Origin: Blastomussa wellsi
Taxonomy: Eukaryota; Cnidaria; Anthozoa; Scleractinia; Plerogyridae
Direction: 5' to 3'
Length of the DNA: 64,000 bases
NCBI GenBank assembly: GCA_947652115.1
Contig: OX393562.1
Span: 20,506,969-20,570,968, forward strand
This document shows positions 49,801-58,659 of this stretch, one piece after another (position 1 is the stretch's first letter; every line of letters begins with the position of its first letter). A program made the position numbers and the translations under genes. The notes under the pieces were generated by a model, which was not told the origin of the DNA, made no database searches, and saw only the letters and a program-made list of their open reading frames with translations.

Positions 49801-52800
49801 CATCCTGTGAGCGTTGTTGACTAACATAGCACAGCAATGGCGGAGCTCAAGCTTAGTCCACTGTCGGACGACTCTATTTAATCAGTACAGAGAACTTTTT
49901 CCGTGTTAACGTAGCGATCTAAAAACGAGGGGGCTGGGAGAATTCGAGACAATTTCAGTTATGCAAACCCGAGACGCAATCTAGGGTTTGCATAACTTTC
50001 GAAAATTCTGCAAAACCCGAGTATTTAGAAGAGGCTATGTAAACACGGAAAAAGACCTCTATTGCAAAAATTGGCACAAAAACGTCAAAAACGTGTTTAC
50101 AAACTCTCATCTAAACACACCTATCGACCAATGAGAGCGCGCACAGTATGTCCGGCAGCTATTTTATAAAGACTGATACTGCATATAGTAGAGATAAAAA
50201 TGTGAAAGGAAACTGGCAGAAAGTCCAAATTTTCATCGAAAAGTAATTTGTCAAATGACCAGGCACACAGAAACTACGGGAATCACGTTTGGTCTCTCAA
50301 CCAGCTGTTAACTGCTTTTAAGTTGTACTCTCGACCGAAACAGATATTACGGCGAAACTATTATAGGAGTCGTATATAAGGTCTCTCAAGCATTTTGTTA
50401 ACCGCTTCTGTACTGACGCTTGACTGAAATAGTTATTACGTCGAAACTAAGGGAGTCGCGTTAGGTCTGTAAACGGCCAAATGTTTACGACTGACCAACC
50501 AACCCATCGCGTGAATTCCTCCTCACCTACGAGTACGATGTTCCTGGTGTTTGCACAAAGACTGACACCAGGCCGAACGTGGGAACTGAAAACTGAACTT
50601 TTCGGGAACAAATGTTGGGCAAATGAACGCATCTTAAGGGAAATTAACTCTGAATAGCTTGTGCAAATTGGTGGAGAAGAGAAAAAATCCGTTACAACTC
50701 AATTTTGAGTTATTAACGATTATTATTAGCAACGTATCAATCCCGGGGGATGGGGTACTCCCATATATGGGCTCTAGCGGTATTTTCCGCGGTATACGGT
50801 ATGGTTTTTCGAGGCCGTACTCGTTCCTTAAATAGGGTATCATTTTTTGGCATTCTTAAAGGTGTGATCCTTAGTTAGGGTACCTAAATTGTATCATTTC
50901 GCTATTTTGCAACTTGCAGTGCGTACAAAACGCTAAGCGAAAAAGAAGCGGTCTGTTGAAATGGTTACGGAACGACAAAAAGTTGACCCGTTTACACCTT
51001 TCTTACTTTTTTTTGTCCTTGAAAAGGGTGTCATTTTTCGGGTTTATTCCTTAAATAGGGTATCAAATTCCGTTTACTTTATCCTTAAATATGGTCAGGG
51101 TTTAACAACCATCGCGCACACACCTATCCAAAATTTAAAGTGCACCTTACCCCAAAATATTTTTTCGCTACAATGAACCTTTGCACCAGTTCTCCTTTTT
51201 ACCAAAAATGCTGACTTTTTATAGCATTTAAAAGTTACGAAAAACTGAGCATCAGTTGTTTCACGACCGAGCCAGAAAGAGCGTGGGTCTATTCCTTGGT
51301 TGACGTCACAAACTGATTTGCATCGCATCAAGTCTTTGTAAACATGCATACAAATCAGTTTGTGGAATAGACCAACACCCTTCTGACTCGGTCGTGCAAT
51401 AACTGATGTTTTTCGTAACTTTTAAATGCTATAAAAAGTCAGCAATTGGTAAAAAGGAGAAACGAAAGGTGTAACGCGTTTCGGACTGGTGCAATGGTCC
51501 ACTGTAGCGAAAAAATATTTTGGGGTTAGGTGCAATTTAAGGGAGTAACCCCCGGTATCAATCAATTCAGCGTTGTTGTTGGACTGGTATGCGACGGTAC
51601 GAAGGTTCTATATTTCTACTCGAGATGGCACGTATCTTTTTCTTTCCATGTCACTGATATGCGCGTTAGAATTAAGAGATACACGACACAGATGTTTATG
51701 ATATTTGTATGTTTACGATACAAATCTTGAAAACTGGAAATTTTTGTTACTTCTGATTCAGCTCATTAGCTCTTTTTAAAAAGCTGCAATTTCTAAATTC
51801 TGTCTTGGTTTTTGTCTAATTTTATGGTCCTTTTTAAGCTTTTCTTGTGATACTTATTCATGACATATGAAAACTAGTAGTAATCAAAGATTAGGGGTGC
51901 GTTCGTTGACTTCGCTTCCCAAAATTCAATCTTTCTTTAATTAATGCTGAAATCAACATTTTTAAATATCAGCATGAAACTCTTAACATAACTGTAGTTG
52001 ATGAACATGATTCTTGCGATTTATTCATAAAAAATACAATGGTTGGAGTCTTTTGCATTGCGTGACACCGCTATTCACGAATAACAAGGTTGCAGTCAGT
52101 GTATTTAAAACCGGAGACGGTGGAACTGATTAATTAGGGAGCTTAAGCAATGACGACGGCGACGGCTAGGACGACGCCTGCTTAAAAATGAATTTATATT
52201 TTACGCGTGAATCTCGCAATTGCCTTGATGTATTCGGTGCATCTATCGCTTTCAAACATAGTTCTTGTAGAAAATATAAAGACGGCGTTTATTTTCAAAC
52301 AGAAAAACGAAAATTTAGCCGTCGAGGTTCACGTTCTCCAAAGTACTCAGAATTTGGTCATTTCACGTTGTTGTTTTGCAGAGGACGGCAGAGAAATGTA
52401 CAAAGAATTATAACGCACGTGCAGAGCTATTGTACTGCTAATTAAATCTTTTGTTTTGCGACGTTCTCGTTGATGTTGCCGTCGTGGTTTGCTTAAGCTC
52501 CCTTTGTCAGCCAAAGCATTAAAAAATCGGCAAGTAGTACCAGTAGCCAAATAACCACAAACCTGAAGACGAGAATTACAAAATAATAGCATTTCTTTGT
52601 CGCCCAACAAATGTCAACAAATCAACGCAGAAAACGGCCGGAATACATGCAGGCTAAAATGCAAACATTAAATTCACAATTACAAAAACTGCCACGGCGC
52701 TGATTGAAGTCTCCTGTTATATATTCGCACCAGAAGTTGTACAATCTCCGCTAAAAGGTTCTTCTTGGACAACAATAAGACTGATTTGAACAGTAGAGCG

Positions 52801-53635
52801 TCACAACTCTGTACGCGGCAGAAGTTGAATCTCCAATGAAAAGCAGCTGAGTTTTATAATGTGACGTGTTGCTTGGGCGATTTGTAGGCGATTTGCATCT
52901 GTTTCCTAGAAAGCACAGCAGCAGTAGGTAGGCTTCTGGTGTTCTGATAAGTAGCTTCAATCATCTTTGCCAGTGATGGCCCAAATACCCTGCGAGCAGA
53001 AGTCCCTTCGATCTTCCTAGATAAGTCCTCTTCCCGACTTATCTAGGAAGATCGAAGGGACCTCTGCTCGCAGGGTATGGCCCAAATAAATCCATACAAG
53101 TGCGAAAAAAGTTCGACAAAATCGAAATTTAGAAACACACATGAGATCGGGGCTATATGTGCCACGCCGCCAGTAAGTCAGTCCAAGATGGCGCCTAAAC
53201 CCTGACATTTCTTGGCATTGCGATTACACACGCGAGACATCCCATCGAGCCTTCGTAGAGCAGTTTCTTCAGTCGCCCTTCCGAGTTTCAATCAGCCAAC
53301 GTAAAAGTCGTATTTTTCAGTGACAACTTCCATGAGAAAACAGTATACTGAACCGCATTTTGCCAGCCAGCAACATTTACGCTTGGGAACAGACTCGTTG
53401 AGTGCCCCTGCAACCAAGCCATCTCAATACACATCTGTTCGCTCGCACATTTAAAATGTCGTGAGAAAGGTAATCTTGGAGCTAATCTAACCCTGCAACT
53501 GAATGGTTACCTCTTAAAAGCTTCTCGGTTTTCTTGCAGGGTGACTTCTTCGCCCGCTCCCGTTGAAAAATAATCAAAGGCATTCTTGTCCAGATGTGTA
53601 GCGGCATAGCTCGCTAGATCATCTATTGTCAGCAT
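46834..53635 (-). CDS. 2-hydroxyacid oxidase-like (FMN-dependent, glycolate oxidase family)
   Basis: FMN enzymes of this family oxidise 2-hydroxyacids to 2-oxoacids with release of H2O2, usually in peroxisomes. Five exons in phase (53511-53635, 49056-49207, 47600-48105, 47285-47446, 46834-46950) give 353 aa from [10 protein letters not shown]. An in-frame ATG at 53761 would add 42 residues, but the family starts near the chosen Met. Landmarks: Tyr in [26 protein letters not shown], catalytic VVVKG (Lys) and NHGGRQLD (His and Arg), and [19 protein letters not shown] for FMN phosphate. Odd points: the conserved substrate-binding Tyr in the QLY motif is Gln (MQIQIYTDR), and a two-residue insertion precedes GRHKDR. 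The C-terminus ends in QEVE, with no SKL-type peroxisomal signal; a further 3' exon could exist. Introns 1 and 2 are full of repeats. Confidence 0.88.
48259..48404. mobile_element. MITE pair, copy A
   Basis: The ends tgtaaaaacctgtga and tcacaggtttttaca are inverted repeats. The internal sequence (gaaactcacgagtgacgt..., aaagaacctcgaaacaata) matches 61421-61560 closely. It is non-coding and lies in hydroxyacid oxidase intron 2. Confidence 0.7.
48664..48694 (-). ncRNA. Hammerhead-like ribozyme motif 2
   Basis: On the minus strand CTGATGA is followed by helix II gatc/gatc with an aaata loop, then GAA, the self-complementary AACGTT (helix III), and T. It lies directly downstream of a retroelement-like coding remnant on the same strand. 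One extra base precedes helix II, as in the other two motifs. Confidence 0.45.
48742..49050 (-). pseudogene. Penelope-like element C-terminal remnant
   Basis: The frame in hydroxyacid oxidase intron 2 contains [20 protein letters not shown] followed by NEQVQSFDL and a stop, resembling the C-terminal end of GIY-YIG endonuclease domains of Penelope-like retroelements (RRIKEAxxI...PELN). The GIY-YIG core itself is not visible. It continues at its 3' side into a hammerhead-like motif. The call is tentative. Confidence 0.45.
49887..50058. repeat. Inverted-repeat element, ~170 bp
   Basis: The ends ctttttccgtgttaacgtag and the inverted ctatgtaaacacggaaaaag match with few differences. Internal 'atgcaaaccc...gggtttgcat' adds a second nested hairpin. 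It is non-coding and lies in hydroxyacid oxidase intron 1. Confidence 0.55.
50745..50870 (+). repeat. 'GGGGTACTCCC' family repeat, copy 3
   Basis: Clearest copy: 'ggggtactcccatatatggg' followed by repeated 'aaatagggtatcat' phrases, which recur again at 51040-51065. It lies in hydroxyacid oxidase intron 1. Confidence 0.55.
51135..51540. mobile_element. Foldback element copy 2 (406 bp, TTAA-flanked)
   Basis: A long imperfect palindrome matching 42067-42502 in sequence and order. It starts TTAAAGTGCACCTTACCCC and ends GGGGTTAGGTGCAATTTAA. The right arm has lost about 20 bp (a 'gacgtca' part near the centre and 'atgcacag'). TTAA bounds both edges. Confidence 0.75.
52136..52503. mobile_element. 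MITE with AGGGAGCTTAAGCA ends
   Basis: The ends AGGGAGCTTAAGCAatgacgacgg and ccgtcgtggtTTGCTTAAGCTCCCT form an inverted repeat with mismatches. The interior is non-coding, about 368 bp in all. A right-half copy lies at 5100-5220. No certain target duplication is seen. Confidence 0.65.
52986..53077. mobile_element. 92-bp near-perfect hairpin MITE with 9-bp target duplication
   Basis: Starts TACCCTGCGAGCAG and ends CTGCTCGCAGGGTA. The arms pair over about 40 bases with two or so mismatches. It is flanked by tggcccaaa on both sides (52977-52985 and 53078-53086). The 9-bp duplication suggests a Mutator-like mobiliser. Confidence 0.8.
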
Positions 53636-53803
53636 CTTCCACTTGATACTAAGACTACGATTATACCTCATATGATTTAGTTTACAGCACGGCAACCGTT
53701 GTTGATTGCCAGCCGAGTAGTGGCCATTAATTGCAGGAATGGCTCCGGGCTCGGAATGCACTGGGAACGAGTTTGGTTAGCTAAATTGGACTACAAAATC
53801 ACC

Positions 53804-53948
53804 CTGGTTAGCCTATTATAACACTGCGGTTAGCCTACTAAGCAATCCGGTTAGCCTACTGAGCACTGCGGTTAGCCTATTAAGCAATCCGGTTAGCCTA
53901 CTTTTGCATTCCGGTCAGCCTACTAAGCACTGCGGTTATGCGGTTAGC
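53804..53948. repeat. 21-bp minisatellite
   Basis: About seven units of the type gcggttagcctactaagcaat, alternating gcggttag and ccggttag openings. It lies just upstream of the hydroxyacid oxidase start, about 170 bp from the assigned ATG. Confidence 0.85.
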
Positions 53949-54138
53949 TCTCAAGAATGGTAAGGGTAACACAATAAAATCTTAAAATTTTCAGTGCTCG
54001 GGAGCCGGGCCTCGGTAGTGGGATCGATTCCACCTCTGTGCTTTTCTAAGTGTCCCGGAACCATCCCTGCATTTAACGCCATGTCAGCCGAATGACTCGA
54101 ATGAACAAATAATCTGAGGCTTGCGCGAGACACACGCT

Positions 54139-54343
54139 TTGTTGCATTATATTGAAGCGTGATGTTCGATGTGCGATATACGGTACGCATTCGATATACG
54201 ACATGCGATACTGGGACGTGAATCACAGGGTCGTGTTTTGTTAAAGTGTAGTTTACTTTTTGCTCTGGTACTTGTGCTGTGTGCATTTTGCCCTTTCTTG
54301 AATTTGTTTGGGATGTCACGCTTCAATATAACGCGACAACGAG
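54139..54343. mobile_element. 'ttatattgaagcgtgatg' MITE with both ends
   Basis: The left end gttgcattatattgaagcg and the right end cgcttcaatataacgcgac are inverted repeats bounding about 205 bp. The left subterminal part repeats cgatatacgacatgcgata-like palindromes. The same end occurs alone at 40885-41002 and 44056-44175. Confidence 0.65.
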
Positions 54344-54455
54344 AGTGATGACAGGCGCTCGACTCTCGTATGTACAAAGCGTTCAGGCAAAGGCATAATG
54401 TATGAACGATGATAGGTCAAAGACTGCTGCAAGACTGAAACAACGTGATATATTT

Positions 54456-54498
54456 TAAACAATATTTCGGCTGGCCAAACAAGCCTTCTTCAGGTTTA
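54456..54498 (-). ncRNA. Hammerhead-like ribozyme motif 3 (best paired)
   Basis: On the minus strand: helix I taaac...gttta (5 bp), core CTGAAGA, helix II ggct/agcc (4 bp, 9-base loop), GAAA, a self-complementary helix III made from ATAT, and T at the cleavage position. All three helices can form around a CTGANGA/GAAA core. One extra base lies between CTGAAGA and helix II. Penelope-like elements are known to carry minimal hammerheads of this sort. Confidence 0.55.
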
Positions 54499-54538
54499 CT
54501 AAAATTTGAACTTAAAATGTCAATATTGTACTATGGAG

Positions 54539-54558
54539 GGGGGGGGGGGGGGGGGGGA
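54539..54558. repeat. Poly(G) tract
   Basis: An uninterrupted run of about 20 G's, next to the 37-bp minisatellite. Length is likely unstable and assembly-sensitive. Confidence 0.9.
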
Positions 54559-54624
54559 AGGAAGGAGTTTTTCAGGTGGGACATTCAAAATCGTCAGTGT
54601 AATGTAACGTTGTAATGATGTATC

Positions 54625-55082
54625 TACCATAATTTAGGTATTATAACCATGGTTATTTGGGCCATAGTTTGGGTATTATAACCATGGTTATTTGGGCCAT
54701 AATTTGGGTATTATAACCATGGCTATTTCGGCCATAATTTGGGTATTATAACCATGGCTATTTCGGCCATAATTTGGGTATTATAACCATGGCTATTTCG
54801 GCCATAATTTGGGTATTATAACCATGGTTATTTCGGCCATATTTTGGGTATTATAACCATCATGGTTATGTCTCCTATAATTTGGGTAATATAACCATGG
54901 TCATTTGGGAAATAATTTGGGTATTATAACCATGCCTATTTCGGCCATAATTTGGGTATTATAACCATGGTTATTTGGGCCAAAATTTTGGCATTTTTTA
55001 CCGTGGTTATTTGGGCCATAATTTGGGTATTATAACCATCATGGTTATGTCTCCTATAATTTCGGTAATATAACCATGGTTT
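54625..55082. repeat. ~37-bp minisatellite
   Basis: About twelve units of the form ataatttgggtattataacc + atggttatttgggcc with small variations, including two units that carry 'catcatggttatgtctccta'. It ends 75 bp left of the nested transposon. Confidence 0.9.
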
Positions 55083-55180
55083 AACGATAAAAAACTGCGA
55101 TAAAATATTTCTTAAAAGCATATTAAGAAAGTCAAAGTGATAATGATGGAAAAAAATACGGTGGCCCATATCTGCCACGG

Positions 55181-55428
55181 CAAAACATACTTTTCCACGG
55201 CAAAACATACTTTTCCACGGCAAAACATACTTTTCCACGGCAAAACATACTTTTCCACGGCAAAACATACTTTTCCACGGCAAAACATACTTTCTCACGG
55301 CAAAACTTACTTTTCCACGGCAAAACTTACTTTTCCACGGCAAAACTTACTTTTCCACGGCAAAACTTACTTTTCCACGGCAAAACTTACTTTTCCACGG
55401 CAAAACTTACTTTTCCACGGCAAAACAA
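55181..55428 (+). repeat. Left 20-bp tandem array of the transposon
   Basis: Units read caaaacatacttttccacgg. The six outer units carry 'catac' and the six inner units 'cttac'. The array belongs to the terminal inverted repeat. Open frames across it are artefacts of a 20-bp period. Confidence 0.95.
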
Positions 55429-55489
55429 ACGTTTTATCGCTTCCAGTCCCTCTCTGTCTTCAGTTTCCCGCCAATTGACCTGATCCAAG

Positions 55490-56284
55490 ATGGCGGAAGA
55501 GGAAGATCGAGATTTCATGTGAGTATATTGGATGTCCTATTTGAAAGTCAATCCTGTTTCGACACGGATATAAATCTAATCACAGAAAATCTAAGAGGGT
55601 AGTGAAATATAACTACCGAAAATTATAATCGTAAACAACCAAGTGAAATGGCAGAGCGTACTGAACGGACCCTTCATAGTCTTTTATTATTTCAGCCTGT
55701 GATCTTCGAACTACAAAGCTGAATTCGATTTATTTCGTTCGACGAAATTCGAGCCATTTACATATCTTTCATAGTTGCTGCTGCTCCCGTACGTACGTGG
55801 TATTATTTTGTATTTTGTTAAGTCTTATGTTTTAAGTTAATGTGTTGGATTGTTGGGTACGTAGCGTGATGTTTTTCGTTTATAAAGTTTTTTTCTTTTG
55901 CCATTTCCTGTTGTTCAACACACTTGTAGAGCGTTTTGTTATACACCTTGGATAGTCATTTGCACCTTCCTTATATCAAAGTGTTACATTTACTATGTCT
56001 TCTTTGTTGTTGTATGGTAAACAGCAATGTATTGCCTACTTCCTAGGTTTTGTACTTTCTGTTCTGCAAAACTAAAATGTGATGCAAAGTACTGCTGGAA
56101 GTGTGGTTCACCAGTCCAGTGTCATTTGTCTGGTCAAGAAGCATGTACAAGTGGTCTAAAAATGTCCTTTGGGAAGCCTGTTCTACAACAAGAAAAGCCA
56201 AAAACAAAATCATTTGAGAGTTACATGGCTTGTAAAAAGAAGCAGCAGCAATCTGGCTCAAAATTCCGTCCCAAAAAAAACTAA
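55490..56284 (+). pseudogene. Transposon zinc-ribbon protein, likely frameshifted
   Basis: Exon 1 (55490-55518) encodes MAEEEDRDF plus a split codon. A donor GTGAGT joins it in phase to exon 2 at 56047, giving MFCTFCSAKLKCDAKYCWKC, a four-Cys double-CxxC zinc ribbon, then a basic tail. The frame ends at 56282-56284 directly after a run of eight A's. With one A fewer the frame would run on about 23 codons (TNIVKVSEATEKLL...) to a TAA near 56348. A one-base insertion is therefore suspected, unless the short form is the true one. Its role in transposition is unknown; DNA or nucleic-acid binding is inferred from the ribbon. Confidence 0.65.
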
Positions 56285-57088
56285 CATTGTGAAAGTATCT
56301 GAAGCCACTGAAAAATTATTACTTCTGTGGGTTGAAGTTGTAAAGTAATCCTTTCGGCCTCAAAAAAAAATGTTTGTTGCAATACTTAATATGTGCGTGG
56401 TGCACATCTGTCTGTATACATGGAACTGACATTTGAAGTTGTGCATGTTGCTAATGAACTAGTTAAGTGTGTTTTATGCCAGGAGGGCATTTTGAAGTAT
56501 CTCTTTGTTTGTAAAAGAAAACTCATGTTACGTTCCTTTTACCCATAGACCCTTTGCAGCTGATTGTGTGTGCTAAATTATCTACTTAACACCGATGTTA
56601 AGGTCTAAAACTGAGCTAATAGTTGTATTCAGAAAACTGGGAACATTGAGGCTAGTAGCAGTTGAAATTATAAGGATTTTTGTATGATAAAACTTTCTAA
56701 TCATGAGCTTCTTTCACAGAGACACTTTGGTGGCTGTCTTAAGTTAATAACATTATCATACTTTCTGTAATTCTGGTATTTGTAAAGTTCAAGACCATCC
56801 CAGAACAAGGTAACATCATGCACTGCTCCAAGGGGTCAATTGATATTTTTATAAGTAATAAGTATTTTAAATGTAGTATGAACAACTACTGTTGGTCAAG
56901 GGGAATCTGTTTACAGTTTTTGTTGAATAAAGGATGGAAAACAAACAACTGAGTATTTCTGCAAGTTGTTGACAAATCATGCTTAGGTGTAGAAAAGTAG
57001 TTTTCATGGAATCAGCTTTCAAAAAACTCAAATTATGATCAAGTAATGTCAGATATCGGTTAGAGTTACCTACTTCTTGGATAATAGA
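56285..57088. other. Non-coding spacer between the two transposon genes
   Basis: About 800 bp of AT-rich sequence where the two convergent transcripts end. AATAAA occurs near 56927 on the plus strand. No further frame is recognised. Confidence 0.5.
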
Positions 57089-58264
57089 TCATGCACCTGA
57101 TGCTGACACAGACACCAGTTTGTGATACAGTTGCAAGGCTTCTCTCCAGTTTGTAGGCTTTTGAAGGCCAAGAGAATCCATCACATACTGAAAATATCCA
57201 AAGTGCTCATTAACCTCTTCCTTCTCGATTAAGTGATTCTCGACATAACTAATTTTATTGTCATCTACAGAGAGTAGCAATCCTGACTCCCCTCCTCTTC
57301 CTTCCGGCAAATAATGCAATACATCTGGAACACCAGCAACAGTGTCATTTCTAGACTTTCTAATTCGATGTGTGTTCCAATGCTCTTTTACAGCGTTCAA
57401 GTCTTCCTGAAGCAGTTCTGCAAAGCAAAACCACAAACAATCCTTCTGCAATTCATCGCTTGTATTAAGTTCCCCTGTTTCAACAAGATCCTTAAATAGA
57501 TTTATCCACCAGCTAGATCTGCTTCTTCTGTACTGGGACCAGTAACCTTCAATCCTTTGATTTCTTGGAGATGCAACATATCTGTGGGCATTTTCATCGT
57601 CACGAAAGAAAGCTTGAGTGGAGGCCATGATTTTATTCTCTGTGCCCAAACCAGTAACTAGTTCACGTGGACACCCACCACATGTTTTGACTGCGTCCAA
57701 GAAGTAAGATCCAATGTTATCAGGTGAGTTATTTGACCGGGTAACTACAAGCCATAACAACTTTCTACTCCAGCCGTCAATGCAGCCATGAACTGGAAAC
57801 CCATAGGGTTTGAGTTTGTCATATCCGTCAGCGTGCCAGACCGCATTTGGACCAGGGTTATGATACTCACGTCTCTTTAATTTATGCTCTCTTCGCTGTT
57901 GGCAGCCGTTCGGATCCAATTCCCGTAGCAAGAGTTCCACCACTTGTCGTGGAATTTGATGTCCCTTTAACTGGAGACTATGCCATACATGCCTATAGCC
58001 CGAAACGCAATCAGGACCATCTAACATACCTCGAACTTCATCAGTTATGGCGTGAACATCGTACTCAGGATTTCTCCTCGATAATCCATACATCCTTAGT
58101 CGTCTGTGCAGCGTCCGTTCACTTATTTCGATATTGTGGTAAGTTGATAGAAAATCTAAGACATCTTTGTATTGATATCCACGATAAAAATAATATTTTA
58201 TTAGTACCTCTTTCGTATCATCTTCATCCTCGTCTTCGCTTTGCTAACTATGAGCCGTCGCCAT
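57089..58264 (-). pseudogene. rve-type DDE integrase (transposase), inactivated
   Basis: The integrase of the surrounding transposon. The original start is probably ATG at 58262-58264 (MATAHS), but codon 7 is TAG. The same frame then continues through an acidic stretch and a helix-turn-helix-like segment (SERTLHRRLRMYGLSRR) into the 334-codon open frame from 58093. Core motifs: WHADGYDKLKPYGFP (first Asp), HGCIDGWSRK, LGTENKIM and RIEGYWSQYRRSR (catalytic Glu). The second catalytic Asp, expected as TDxGTEN, is Gly here (TGLGTEN). The nonsense codon and the lost Asp indicate a dead copy. A shorter protein from 58093 would lack the N-terminal DNA-binding part. Confidence 0.8.
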
Positions 58265-58315
58265 CTTGATTCTTTTTAAATTCAGTTCCAGTCCCTTCGC
58301 CGTTTTTGCCGTGGA

Positions 58316-58600
58316 AAAGTAAGTTTTGCCGTGAGAAAGTAAGCTTTGCCGTGGAAAAGTAAGTTTTGCCGTGGAAAAGTAAGTTTTGCCATGAGAAAGT
58401 CAGTTTTGCCGTGGAAAAGTAAGTTTTGCCGTGGAAAAGTAAGTTTTGCCGTGAGAAAGTAAGTTTTGCCGTGGAAAAGTAAGTTTTGCCGTGGAAAAGT
58501 ATGTTTTGCCGTGGAAAAGTATGTTTTGCCGTGGAAAAGTATGTTTTGCCGTGGAAAAGTATGTTTTGCCGTGGAAAAGTATGTTTTGCCGTGGCAGATA
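58316..58600 (-). repeat. Right 20-bp tandem array of the transposon
   Basis: Inverted counterpart of the left array. Inner units (58321-58500) read aagttttgccgtggaaaagt, with some gtgagaaagt variants; the outer units (58501-58600) read atgttttgccgtggaaaagt. The outer/inner subtype order mirrors the left array. Confidence 0.95.
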
Positions 58601-58659
58601 TGGGCCACCGTAAAAAAAAGACAATAAGACAATCATATGAGAAGTGTTGGAATGTTCTT

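Larger units (their letters stand above)
55157..58612. mobile_element. Two-gene DNA transposon with tandem-repeat terminal inverted repeats
   Basis: The 3456-bp element is bounded by TACGGTGGCCCATATCTGCC and its exact inverted copy. Immediately inside each end is an array of 20-bp units: 12 full units on the left (55181-55420) and about 14 on the right (58321-58600), in opposite orientation. Two genes converge from the ends: a zinc-ribbon protein (+) and an rve/DDE integrase (-). It sits in an A-run (aaaaaa on both sides), so the target duplication cannot be sized exactly. The integrase is of the retroviral/IS3-IS481 type; the superfamily (for example IS3EU) is not certain. Confidence 0.85.

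Noticed and set aside
53636..53761. 42-residue N-terminal extension of the hydroxyacid oxidase
   Set aside because: It is in frame, but family members begin close to MLTIDDL and the extension shows no targeting signal or conservation I can recognise.
55181..55428. Possible CRISPR-like array
   Set aside because: Units are head-to-tail with no spacers, in a eukaryotic transposon end.
55137..55478. Open frames of about 110 residues with HGKTYFSTAK repeats
   Set aside because: They are read-through of the 20-bp tandem array, which is open in several frames on both strands because of its period; no start or splice context supports them.
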